From Paraflavitalea pollutisoli (GTDB taxonomy: Bacteria; Bacteroidota; Bacteroidia; Chitinophagales; Chitinophagaceae): a stretch of DNA of 64,000 bases. Below the pieces are notes generated by a model. The model had not been told where the DNA came from, did not search any database, and worked only from the letters and a program-made list of their open reading frames with translations. A program made the position numbers and the translations under genes. This document shows positions 42,890-51,463 of the stretch, one piece after another (the stretch's first letter is position 1; every line of letters begins with the position of its first letter). Where the stretch lies: contig NZ_JARKMX010000006.1 in the NCBI RefSeq assembly GCF_029360705.1, positions 124,001 to 188,000 of the forward strand, read 5' to 3'.

Positions 42890-43651
42890 ATGCGTCCTGA
42901 TTTCAGTGCCATCAATGCTTACTTCGATAAGATCTATATATTGACCCTGCCACGGCTGACAGACCGAATAGCGTCTTTCACCCGCGAACTGGAAGGGCTT
43001 AATTATGAGATCTTCTATGGCGTAGATAAAGAAGCCGTCGATTTCACCGATCTGAAGGAGCGTGGTGTCTACGATTCCGGGGCCTACAAAGATGTGTATA
43101 AGAAGCGGGCAGAAATGAGCATGGGCATGCTCTGTTGTTCACTTGGGCATGTCAGGATCTATGAATCGATCATCTTCAACAATTATAAGCGCGTACTGAT
43201 CCTGGAAGACGATGCATTCCCCATCCTGGAAAACCTGGCGCGTTTTGCTGCAATCAGCGAAGCGTTACCAGTCGACTGGGAAGTGTTTTACCTCGGTTAC
43301 GAACGCAATGAAACCTACGGATGGAAACAACAGCTGAAGAGAACCCTGTACAAACTGTTTCCCTTTCATTCAGCCCTTCGCTTATCGCGCCAGCATTACG
43401 CCAACTACTATCCAAAGAATATTTCTCCCCTCATCGCACAAGCCGGTTTTCACGATTGTACCCATGCCTATGCGGTAACACAGGCCGGCGCCCGCAAACT
43501 ACTGCAGCGGCAGACCCCAGTGGCCTACAACCCGGATAACCTCCTCGCATTCGCCATTGCCGAGCGACAGGTAAAAGGATATATCTGCCGCCCCAAACTC
43601 TTCAACCAGCGCACCGCCTTTGTACACGAAATGGCCTCGCTAACCGCCTGA
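42890..43651 (+). CDS. Glycosyltransferase family 25 (LOS/LPS biosynthesis type)
   Basis: 253 residues. GT25 signatures: FDKIYILTLPRLTDRIASFTRELEGLNYEIFYGVDK at the start, GMLCCSLGHVRIYESI near 80, RVLILEDDAFP with the acidic triad near 105, and ATHAYAVTQ-like CTHAYAVTQAGARKLLQ near 200. Members add galactose or similar sugars to lipo-oligosaccharide. It lies 12 bases after the deacetylase gene and completes the envelope-glycan trio. Confidence 0.92.
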   Translation: MRPDFSAINAYFDKIYILTLPRLTDRIASFTRELEGLNYEIFYGVDKEAVDFTDLKERGVYDSGAYKDVYKKRAEMSMGMLCCSLGHVRIYESIIFNNYKRVLILEDDAFPILENLARFAAISEALPVDWEVFYLGYERNETYGWKQQLKRTLYKLFPFHSALRLSRQHYANYYPKNISPLIAQAGFHDCTHAYAVTQAGARKLLQRQTPVAYNPDNLLAFAIAERQVKGYICRPKLFNQRTAFVHEMASLTA

Positions 43652-43764
43652 TTGTGCTGATTATCAGCGTGAAATGATAGGTTGTCAACAGCCTTCATCA
43701 ATTTATGCCCATTCACTGGCAAACACGGAACTTTTACCCTATTTTGTTCGCAAATCCGGTCCCC

Positions 43765-45384
43765 GTGAAAACACTCATGATCCCCTGCCTACTGGCTGTG
43801 ATGGCCAATGTTGCCATCGCACAACCGACCCCTCCTACGCATATAGATACAACAGGAGGGCTCAAGCTTCAGAAAGAGAACATCATCAATGCCAACACCA
43901 TCATCAAGATCGAGAACCTCGGGGTCAATATCAACTCCGACCTGCCCGAGTTAAGACCTACGATCTCCGCCGATGGTAATTTGCTTTTCTTCATCACCGA
44001 AAACCATCCTGCCAACACCAAATACAATTCGATTCCGAATTCGCAGGATATCTGGTATTCGGAAAGGGATACCCTGGGGCGGTGGAGCGAAGCTCGTCAC
44101 CTCAAGGCACCGCTCAATACCGCCCACTACAATGCTGTGTATTGGATATCGCCCGATAAGAACAGGATCCTCATTCGTGGTGCCTTTATCGACGGTGGTT
44201 ACCATGGCAAGGGTGTCAGCCTCAGCTACCGCAAGACCAACGGTCGCTGGAGTGAACCACAAATGTTGTACATCAAGAACTATGAAAAGTATGATCGCGG
44301 CTTGCTGTCCGGGGCGACCATGACCCACGACGCGCGTACTTTGTTATTATATATGACACCGGATAAAGGCAGCAGTTTGAATGACCTCTACGTTTGCCAC
44401 CTGCAGGACGATGGATCCTGGTCGGAACCCAAAACACTTGGCAAGCAGATCAGCCTGCCGGGATACGATGAAATGACGCCTTATGTGGCTGCAGATGGTG
44501 TCACCATGTATTTCAGTAGCAACCGTCCGGGTGGACTGGGCGACAACGATATCTGGATGACCAAGCGCTTGGACAAGAGCTGGCAGAAGTGGAGTGAACC
44601 CGTTAACCTGGGTGCGCCCATCAATACCACTGGCTGGGATGCCTTCTTTACCCTGGATGCTGGTGGTGAATACGCTTACCTCACCACGAACCTGAACACC
44701 TATGGCGAAAGTGATATCGTACGGGTGAAGTTGTTGGAAAAAGAAAAGCCCAATCCCGTTATTCTCGTGAGTGGCAACGTCTACAACCAGAAGACGAAGG
44801 AACCATTAAGTGCTTCGCTGGTATATGAAACCTTACCCGATGGCGCGCCTGCCGGCAATGGAGTGAGCAGTCCGACGGATGGAGCTTTCAAGATCGTATT
44901 ACCTTATGACAAGAACTACTCGATCCGCGCGACGGCCGATAAGTTCTTTGCCATATCTGAAAACCTGAATCTCGATTCTATGATCAAGGCGGGTTATAAA
45001 GAGATCCACAAAGATTTGTACCTGGTACCCATCGAGATCGGGGCCATCGTGCGCCTGAACAATGTATTTTTCGACTTCGATAAATGGGACCTGCGTCCGG
45101 AATCTTATGTTGAGCTGAACCGCGTAGTGAAGCTGTTGAAGGAAAACCCATCGATCGAGATCGAGATGAGTGCGCACACGGATAGTAAAGGTACCGATGA
45201 GTACAACTTCAAGTTGAGTGACAACCGGGCTAAATCGGTACGTGAATACATCATCTCACAAGGCATCGATGAAAAACGGATCATCTCACAAGGATATGGT
45301 GAGTCGAAGCCGGTAGCGCCGAATGATACCGATGAGAACAGGCAGCTGAACCGTCGTGTTGAATTCAAGATCCTGAAGAACTAA
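43765..45384 (+). CDS. OmpA-family protein with PD40 beta-propeller repeats
   Basis: 539 residues from the GTG at 43765, chosen because it gives a standard signal peptide (VKTLMIPCLLAVMANVAIAQ); an in-frame ATG at 43705 would add 20 polar residues ahead of it. PD40/WD40-like repeats follow (LPELRPTISADGNLLFFITEN, YDEMTPYVAADGVTMYFSSNRPGGLGDNDIWMTKR). Then a carboxypeptidase-like domain (VSGNVYNQKTKEPLSASLVYE) and a C-terminal OmpA peptidoglycan-binding domain (LNNVFFDFDKWDLRPESYVELNRVVKLL, HTDSKGTDEYNFKLSDNRAKSV) complete it. This domain order is common in Bacteroidota outer-membrane proteins, some of which are linked to type IX secretion or gliding. Confidence 0.92.
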   Translation: MKTLMIPCLLAVMANVAIAQPTPPTHIDTTGGLKLQKENIINANTIIKIENLGVNINSDLPELRPTISADGNLLFFITENHPANTKYNSIPNSQDIWYSERDTLGRWSEARHLKAPLNTAHYNAVYWISPDKNRILIRGAFIDGGYHGKGVSLSYRKTNGRWSEPQMLYIKNYEKYDRGLLSGATMTHDARTLLLYMTPDKGSSLNDLYVCHLQDDGSWSEPKTLGKQISLPGYDEMTPYVAADGVTMYFSSNRPGGLGDNDIWMTKRLDKSWQKWSEPVNLGAPINTTGWDAFFTLDAGGEYAYLTTNLNTYGESDIVRVKLLEKEKPNPVILVSGNVYNQKTKEPLSASLVYETLPDGAPAGNGVSSPTDGAFKIVLPYDKNYSIRATADKFFAISENLNLDSMIKAGYKEIHKDLYLVPIEIGAIVRLNNVFFDFDKWDLRPESYVELNRVVKLLKENPSIEIEMSAHTDSKGTDEYNFKLSDNRAKSVREYIISQGIDEKRIISQGYGESKPVAPNDTDENRQLNRRVEFKILKN

Positions 45385-45405
45385 ATAAGAGCCTCTTAAA
45401 ATACA

Positions 45406-45453
45406 AACTGCTACTACCTGTTAGCCTGAGCGCGCAAGTAGTAGCAGTTTTTT
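45406..45453. terminator. Bidirectional rho-independent terminator
   Basis: A perfect 12-bp stem (45406-45417 with 45438-45449) is followed on the plus strand by a T-run and on the minus strand by TGTATTTT. It serves the convergent OmpA gene and the 45470-46678 gene. Confidence 0.92.
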
Positions 45454-45469
45454 ATTAAGTAACAGTAAG

Positions 45470-46678
45470 TTATTTCATGTCCACGGGGATCAATACCAGT
45501 GGGGTAGGGAGGCAGGAAGCGCCGGGCGGCGAATAGGTAAACCGAATGGTTTGTTCTTCCCCATTGGGGGCTGGTGTAAACACCTGCACCAAAATGGCTT
45601 CGGGTGATTTGCGCGTCACGAGCTTGTCGGAGGGTAACTGAATGATACCTTCTTTAAACTTACCCTTGCTCACCACCATAGTATTGGCCATACCACCACA
45701 CCATTGACCATTGTCGGCGCGGGAGTTCCAGGTCACCAGGGCTAGTCCGCGTCCATCGGTGCTTTTCCATTTCAGTTCTACTTCATACATAACACCATAG
45801 TTGCCGGCCAGGGTAGCAACGCGGCCCGTATTTCCTTCGGTACCCAGTACCCAGGGATCCTGGTTGCCATCGGCCATGATGATCTGTTGGATGCCATCTT
45901 TCGTATCGATGGTGTCTTGCGCCAGTACGCGGTAGTTAGATACACCAAAAATGCCACGACCTGCATTGACCCCTTTCGAAGAGATGGCAGCCTTGATGCG
46001 GTCGTTCGCTACAGTGACAGGCGTTTTCAGATCCGTTTGCACCACACTTACTTCGCCGGGCTGATCGATCACAAGCTCATAGAAGCCGTGTACCAGCTCA
46101 TCATATTTGGCGACGTATTTCTCCTGCGCCGGATCGATCGCAATACTTTTACCGGGCTTGATGATACGCACGCCTGTTTGTGGCGTAGCGGCAAAGAAAT
46201 CTGCCAGACCTTGCTTGCCAGCCAGAAAGTAGTTGGTGGTAGGTTTTTGTGAGGAGTATTTCAACAGGCGCAGGCGCATATCTGCTTTGCCCGTGTTTTT
46301 GATCACGGCAGCAATTCTCGTTTCGATCTTGGCAGGTTCCTTCACGCCATTGACATTGTAAACATACAGGCGAACGGTGCCGGGCGTTACTGCTTCCCGC
46401 AGCGCAACCGCTTCGGGAACGCGGATGTATTCCGGATCATCGGAGATCAGGTACTGTGGACCAGGCATTACGATCTTGCGATAGCCGATCTGGGGTAGTT
46501 TTTCGGTGAGTACGCCGGGCAGTTCCACTACGGCGCCCTGGGGCGCGGATAGTAAACGTTGGTTGAGGGCAGCATCGAGCTGTTGGGCGGTAGCAGGGCA
46601 GGCCGTAAGCAGGGCGCCGGACAGCAAAACAGACAGGCAACCCGCATTCCTTACTAATTTCTTAATCATGACGTGCAA
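45470..46678 (-). CDS. Exported hypothetical protein in the ROK/epimerase locus
   Basis: 402 residues (393-399 if a slightly later Met is used) with a signal peptide (MIKKLVRNAGCLSVLLSGALLTACPATAQ), so periplasmic or surface. I do not recognise the family. The body is strand-rich: GTVRLYVYNVNGVKEPAKIETRIAAVIKNTGKADMRLRLLKY, then YELVIDQPGEVSVVQTDLKTPVTVANDRIKAAI and FTYSPPGASCLP at the end. A copper-amine-oxidase- or carbohydrate-binding-type fold is possible but not shown. It lies 95 bases after the ROK gene, with a copy of the putative ROK operator in the gap, so it is probably co-regulated with the sugar operon. Confidence 0.8.
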   Translation of the reverse strand: MHVMIKKLVRNAGCLSVLLSGALLTACPATAQQLDAALNQRLLSAPQGAVVELPGVLTEKLPQIGYRKIVMPGPQYLISDDPEYIRVPEAVALREAVTPGTVRLYVYNVNGVKEPAKIETRIAAVIKNTGKADMRLRLLKYSSQKPTTNYFLAGKQGLADFFAATPQTGVRIIKPGKSIAIDPAQEKYVAKYDELVHGFYELVIDQPGEVSVVQTDLKTPVTVANDRIKAAISSKGVNAGRGIFGVSNYRVLAQDTIDTKDGIQQIIMADGNQDPWVLGTEGNTGRVATLAGNYGVMYEVELKWKSTDGRGLALVTWNSRADNGQWCGGMANTMVVSKGKFKEGIIQLPSDKLVTRKSPEAILVQVFTPAPNGEEQTIRFTYSPPGASCLPTPLVLIPVDMK

Positions 46679-46719
46679 TGGTAGGTTATTAGGAAATAAA
46701 TTTATTAACCATTGCGAAT

Positions 46720-46739
46720 TTAGTAAAAGTATTTAATAA
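46720..46739. promoter_or_regulatory. Putative ROK operator, copy A
   Basis: TTAGTAAA-AGTA-TTTAATAA: an 8-4-8 inverted repeat of the form TTAnTAAA-N4-TTTAnTAA, 42 bases upstream of the exported hypothetical gene. It matches the copy at 48092-48111 at 16 of 20 positions when that copy is read on the minus strand. Confidence 0.6.
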
Positions 46740-46773
46740 CTAGTGCCCATTTAGCGGTATTTAGTGCTTCTTT

Positions 46774-48036
46774 TTACTGCACAGAGAGTAATTTATCGCG
46801 GGCAATAAGGCATCCGCCGATCACACCGGCCTTTTCCTGGAGCTTGGACATATGCAGTTGTGTGTCGTTGTTGACGAGGCTGAGCGAGTACTTGTTGAGG
46901 GCGCTGCGGATGGGAAGCCGTACGTAGTCGCCTGTTTCAGCCAGAATACCACCCAGGATCACCAGCTCGGGATTGAATATATTGATGAGTACAGAGATGC
47001 CCCGCCCGATCTTCTCACCCAGTTCGGCAATGAGTTCAATACACAATACATCTTCGTTCTTGGCCGCCTGGATGATGTCGATCAGGCGCAGGTTGTCGGG
47101 TATCTTATTTTGTTGCACCAGCACCGAAGTAGAGCCTTGCGCGATCTTCTCTTTAAACAGTCGGATCAATGCCTGGCCGGAAGCTTCTGTCTCCAGACAT
47201 CCTTTCTTACCACAATGGCAGATGATCTCATTGGCAAACAGGGGGATGTGGCCAAACTCGCCACCGAAGCCCGATTTGCCGCGGTAGATCTTTCCGTCGA
47301 TCATGATGCCAAGGCCGATGCCATAGTCCATATTGACGAACAGTACATTCTTTTCTTCCTTCACCAGGCCGTTGTGAAACTCGCCATAGGCCATGGCGCG
47401 TGAATCATTCTCCAGGAAAGTGCGGATGCCCGTGATCTGCTCCAGGATGGTGCTGAGCGGCTCTTCGTGAAAGTGAAAATAACTATAGCTGTAGCCGTTC
47501 TCGCTGTTGATGCGCCCCGATAGGTTGAGGCACAGCGCCAATATATTGCGGTGCTCTTCCGGCAACTGCGAAATGAACGTTTGGATCACCTTTACCAACT
47601 GGTCAAAGGCCTCACGGGTATTGGACAACTCGTACGGTACATGCATTTCCGCCTTCACCAGGTTCTTCTTGAAATCGAGCAGACCTATATTAATATAATA
47701 CTGCTTTACATCTACCCCCAGGAAAAAAGCAGAATCCGCTACCAGTCCATACAGGTTTGCCTTTCGGCCGCCCCCTTTCGAATCTTCCTTTCCATAATCC
47801 TGCACCAGCCCGTCGGTCATCAATTCATTGATGAGGCTGGTGATCTTCGGCACACTGATATTCATCTCCTGGGCCAGATCGGTAATGGTGGAATTACCCG
47901 TTTGATCCAGGTGATTGATGATAGCCCGTTTGAAGGCCTTGTTTCTGTAGGCCACACCCGAGGTATTCTCTTCGGAAAAGATCTCAAATATGCTTTGTTT
48001 AACTGCCATAACCGGTAAGGGATAAAGTTTATTCAT
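46774..48036 (-). CDS. ROK-family transcriptional repressor (NagC/XylR type)
   Basis: 420 residues; a second Met at codon 10 is an alternative start. The N-terminal winged helix is FKRAIINHLDQTGNSTITDLAQEMNISVPKITSLINELMTDGLVQ. The ROK sugar-binding domain has LFVNMDYGIGLGIMIDGKIYRGKSGFGGEFGHIPL and the zinc motif CHCGKKGCLE with Cys273, Cys275 and Cys280. ROK repressors release DNA on binding a sugar or sugar phosphate. The gene is divergent from the epimerase/SusCD operon and flanked by two matching inverted repeats, so it very likely represses this locus and itself. Confidence 0.95.
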   Translation of the reverse strand: MNKLYPLPVMAVKQSIFEIFSEENTSGVAYRNKAFKRAIINHLDQTGNSTITDLAQEMNISVPKITSLINELMTDGLVQDYGKEDSKGGGRKANLYGLVADSAFFLGVDVKQYYINIGLLDFKKNLVKAEMHVPYELSNTREAFDQLVKVIQTFISQLPEEHRNILALCLNLSGRINSENGYSYSYFHFHEEPLSTILEQITGIRTFLENDSRAMAYGEFHNGLVKEEKNVLFVNMDYGIGLGIMIDGKIYRGKSGFGGEFGHIPLFANEIICHCGKKGCLETEASGQALIRLFKEKIAQGSTSVLVQQNKIPDNLRLIDIIQAAKNEDVLCIELIAELGEKIGRGISVLINIFNPELVILGGILAETGDYVRLPIRSALNKYSLSLVNNDTQLHMSKLQEKAGVIGGCLIARDKLLSVQ

Positions 48037-48183
48037 TAACTAAGATAAGCGAATGCCCAATAAATATTAAATAAGAGCTAATCTAGATTTTTTAATAAAA
48101 ATATTTACTAACTGTCCGTGTTTGATAAATTAATTATTAAATTTACTAGCGAAAGTAAAACAAATTAATAATATCAAGGATTT
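48037..48183. promoter_or_regulatory. Divergent promoter region with ROK operator copy C and related half-sites
   Basis: Very AT-rich. Minus-strand TTAGTAAA-TATT-TTTATTAA at 48092-48111 is the second full inverted repeat. A related block without spacer, CTAGTAAATTTAATAA on the minus strand (48134-48149), lies closer to the epimerase gene. TTTG at 48121-48124 is a possible -33 element for the rightward operon. Repressor bound here would block both promoters. Confidence 0.6.
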
Positions 48184-49422
48184 ATGGCGTCGGATGTTAG
48201 AAATCAAAGCCAGCTAGAAACTGTATCCCCTGAAAAGGAATGGCCTTTTGCGGCCTATGCTGCCCTGTACCGCGATGAGCTGCTGGAAAATGTGTTGCCT
48301 TTTTGGATGAAACACAGCCGGGACGAACAAAACGGCGGTTTTTTTACCTGCCTTCGACGTGATGGGAGTGTGTATGATACCGATAAGTTCATGTGGCTAC
48401 AGGGCCGGCAGGTCTGGTGCTTCAGCCACATGTATAATAATATAGCACCTCGGCAGGAATGGCTCGATATGGCCCTGCAAGGCGCCGGCTTCATGGAGAA
48501 ATACGGCCGCGACAACACGGGGGGCAACTGGTATTTCTCACTGACAGCAGCCGGCAAGCCGTTAACACAGCCTCACAACATATTCAGTGATTGTTTTGCT
48601 GCGATGGGGTTTGCGGCACTAGACAAGGCCACGCCGCACGACCGCTACAAAGAGATGGCGATCGATACATTCGAGAACATCATACGTCGCAAAGACAATT
48701 GGAAAGGCATTTATAATAAAGCCTATCCTGGTACCAGGCCATTGAAAGGATTCAGCCTGCCCATGATCCTGTGCAACCTGTCGCTGGAACTCGAGCACTT
48801 GTTGGGCGCCAGCCGGGTGGATGAATTTATTCCTACGGTGATCCACGAAGTGATGGACGTGTTTTACCAGCCACAGCATGGATTGATCCTGGAGAACGTG
48901 CAACCCAACGGAGCGTTTTCCGACAGCTTTGAAGGGCGCCTCATCAACCCCGGGCATACCATCGAAGCCATGTGGTTCATCATGGACCTGGCCAAGCGTA
49001 TGGGTGATGAAGCCCTGATACGCCGGGCCTGTGATATCATGTTGCATACGCTGGAGTATGGATGGGACAAAGAGTTTGGCGGTATCCTCTATTTCCTCGA
49101 TGTGCTGGGCAATCCGCCGCAACAACTCGAGTGGGATCAGAAACTGTGGTGGGTACACGCGGAGGCCCTGGTGGCCTTATCGAAAGGATATGCGCTCACG
49201 GGTGATGAACGTTGCCTCGATTGGTTCAAAAAAGTACATCAATATACCTGGGATCATTTCCGGGATGAGCAGTACGGCGAATGGTTTGGTTACCTCAACC
49301 GTCGCGGAGAAGTATTGCTCGATCTGAAAGGTGGTAAATGGAAAGGTTGTTTCCATATACCCCGCTCGCTGTACCAGGTGTGGAAGACCTGGGAAGCCCT
49401 TGACATAAAAACAGGCCGTTGA
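48184..49422 (+). CDS. AGE-family N-acylglucosamine 2-epimerase-like protein
   Basis: 412 residues, cytosolic, full length for the family. Conserved (alpha/alpha)6-barrel motifs: MWLQGRQVWCFSHMYN, NPGHTIEAMWF with His258, LWWVHAEALVAL with His325 and KGCFHIPRSLYQVW with His391. Family members interconvert N-acetylglucosamine and N-acetylmannosamine, or act on unmodified sugars such as cellobiose and mannose; the surroundings (ROK, DUF5009, SGNH esterases) favour the amino-sugar version. In sialic acid breakdown this step converts N-acetylmannosamine. First gene of the rightward operon. Confidence 0.93.
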   Translation: MASDVRNQSQLETVSPEKEWPFAAYAALYRDELLENVLPFWMKHSRDEQNGGFFTCLRRDGSVYDTDKFMWLQGRQVWCFSHMYNNIAPRQEWLDMALQGAGFMEKYGRDNTGGNWYFSLTAAGKPLTQPHNIFSDCFAAMGFAALDKATPHDRYKEMAIDTFENIIRRKDNWKGIYNKAYPGTRPLKGFSLPMILCNLSLELEHLLGASRVDEFIPTVIHEVMDVFYQPQHGLILENVQPNGAFSDSFEGRLINPGHTIEAMWFIMDLAKRMGDEALIRRACDIMLHTLEYGWDKEFGGILYFLDVLGNPPQQLEWDQKLWWVHAEALVALSKGYALTGDERCLDWFKKVHQYTWDHFRDEQYGEWFGYLNRRGEVLLDLKGGKWKGCFHIPRSLYQVWKTWEALDIKTGR

Positions 49423-49494
49423 TACACCGGGTGTAAGCGGCTGGTCCGTGAAAGTTTAGAACAGGCGAAGAGATCAGGACCTGCACATTCATAA

Positions 49495-49517
49495 CGATTG
49501 CCAATTCACGATTGCCA
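49495..49517 (+). repeat. Short direct repeat in the epimerase-flavoprotein gap
   Basis: ACGATTGCCA occurs twice, at 49495-49504 and 49508-49517, in the 142-base gap before the flavoprotein gene. It may be chance or a small binding site. Confidence 0.3.
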
Positions 49518-49564
49518 CGCCCATGATTGCTGCGTGTCAACATTGATAAAACATAAGAAAAAAA

Positions 49565-51427
49565 ATGAGCCGTACGATCTATTGCTTATTAGTCTTCTTG
49601 CTGGCCTGCACTGTTCAATCGCGCGGACAACAGACACTGCTTACGGAGGTATTGATCATTGGTGGCGGTGCCAGTGGCACGACTGCGGGTATACAAGCCG
49701 CCAGGATGGGCGTCAACGCGCTCATCGTAGAAGAGACCAACTGGCTGGGTGGCATGCTCACTGCTGCCGGCGTATCAGCCATCGATGGCAATCACCGCAT
49801 GCCTGGTGGCCTTTGGGGCGAGTTCAGGCAAATGCTGTACAAACATTATGGTGGCCCCGATTCTGTCGCAACCGGATGGGTCAGCAATACCCTCTTTGAA
49901 CCGCATATCGGCAACAGGCTCCTGCAACAAATGGCCAGTGCCGAGAAGCAACTGAAGATCCTATACAATACCCGTTGGACCTCCGTAAAACGCGAAGGCG
50001 GCAAGTGGACCGTCACCATTACCCAGGGCAAACAGCAACACACCATTCAGGCAACCATCCTCATCGATGCTACGGAGTTGGGCGATGTGCTCGCCGCGGC
50101 GGGCGCTGCTTATGCCGTTGGTATGGATAGTAAGCAGGAGACCGGTGAGGCATTTGCACCGGAAAAAGCCAACGACATCATCCAGGACCTTACCTATGTG
50201 GCCGTACTGAAAGACTATGGCAAAGGCGCCAACAAGACCATTGCCAAACCTGCCGGCTATTCGGTCGCTGAATTTGGCTGCAGCTGCGATGTCAGCGATC
50301 CGGCTTCCTTCGATAGTCCGCAGAACAATTGCTTCCGCATGATGCAGTATGGTCGACTGCCCAACAACAAGTACATGATCAACTGGCCCAAATGCGGCAA
50401 TGATATTTACCTCAACCTCATCGAGAAGACACCTGCTGAAAGAGAAGTTTTGTTGCAGCAGGCCAAACAACATACTCTTCGCTTTCTTTACTACCTGCAA
50501 ACAGAACTAGGCTATAAAAATCTGGGCTTGGCCGATGATGAATTTCCTACAAAAGACCGATTGCCCATGATCGCTTATCACCGGGAGTCGAGAAGACTGA
50601 AGGGGCTCGTGACCTTTACGCTCAACCACGTGGCGCGTCCTTATGATACCCGGGAAGCGCTGTACCGTACCGGCATTGCGGTTGGCGACTATACCATCGA
50701 TCACCACCATTTGAAGAATCCGACTGCGCCTTCCATCGATTTCGTCAAGATAAAGGTCCCTTCCTACAATGTGCCGATGGGCAGCCTCATACCCCGCAAC
50801 ACGGAAGGGCTGATCGTAGCCGAAAAAAGTATCAGTGTTACCAATATCGTGAATGGCGCTACACGCCTGCAACCAGTGGTGTTGCAACTTGGCCAGGCCG
50901 CTGGTGTAATGGCTGCTTTGTGTGTACAACAGCAAAAACAACCTGCACAACTAGCCGTACGGGAAGTGCAGGCGCAATTGCTCAGGGCGAATGGATACAT
51001 CATGCCTTTCATCGACGTGCTAACATCCGATCCACAGTTCAGTACCATTCAAAAGATAGGGGCTACTGGCATCCTGAAAGGCACCGGTGTTCCTTATCTA
51101 TGGGCCAACCAAACCTGGTTTTATCCGGAACAGCCAATGCCGGCCTATGAACTGGTTCAGGGGCTGCGCGGGTATTATCCCGTGCTGAATACCTACTGGG
51201 CCGCTTCCGGCGATCTGCTGACGGTAACCGGATTGGTTAAGATATTCAACGCAGCCGGCGTTGCCGTCACCGAACTACACGTGAACGACACATTGGCCGG
51301 CGCTTCTATAAACCTTCCCCGTGATGCTGGCGGTACTACGCTCAACCGGCGTGCGATAGCCTTATTGGTCGATCATTTCCTTCATCCTTTTGAAAAGCGC
51401 ATCTCAATTTCAGGAAGCCTGGAATAA
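49565..51427 (+). CDS. Exported FAD-dependent oxidoreductase (FAD_oxidored family)
   Basis: 620 residues. A Sec-type signal peptide (MSRTIYCLLVFLLACTVQSRGQ) precedes the dinucleotide loop LIIGGGASGTTAGIQAARMGVNALIVEETNWLGGML at about 30-65. TILIDATELGDVLAAAGAAYAVG and ATRLQPVVLQLGQAAGVMAALCV are further FAD-family signatures. A domain of ~130 residues follows the flavin domain (FIDVLTSDPQFSTIQKIGATGILKGTG), of the kind found at the end of Bacteroidota members. Reaction and electron acceptor are unknown. Its fixed place between the epimerase and SusC suggests it modifies the substrate outside the inner membrane. There is no twin-arginine motif, so flavin would be inserted after export. Confidence 0.85.
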   Translation: MSRTIYCLLVFLLACTVQSRGQQTLLTEVLIIGGGASGTTAGIQAARMGVNALIVEETNWLGGMLTAAGVSAIDGNHRMPGGLWGEFRQMLYKHYGGPDSVATGWVSNTLFEPHIGNRLLQQMASAEKQLKILYNTRWTSVKREGGKWTVTITQGKQQHTIQATILIDATELGDVLAAAGAAYAVGMDSKQETGEAFAPEKANDIIQDLTYVAVLKDYGKGANKTIAKPAGYSVAEFGCSCDVSDPASFDSPQNNCFRMMQYGRLPNNKYMINWPKCGNDIYLNLIEKTPAEREVLLQQAKQHTLRFLYYLQTELGYKNLGLADDEFPTKDRLPMIAYHRESRRLKGLVTFTLNHVARPYDTREALYRTGIAVGDYTIDHHHLKNPTAPSIDFVKIKVPSYNVPMGSLIPRNTEGLIVAEKSISVTNIVNGATRLQPVVLQLGQAAGVMAALCVQQQKQPAQLAVREVQAQLLRANGYIMPFIDVLTSDPQFSTIQKIGATGILKGTGVPYLWANQTWFYPEQPMPAYELVQGLRGYYPVLNTYWAASGDLLTVTGLVKIFNAAGVAVTELHVNDTLAGASINLPRDAGGTTLNRRAIALLVDHFLHPFEKRISISGSLE

Positions 51428-51463
51428 AACCAGTCCTAACATTCTAAACCTCCTTTTTAACCA

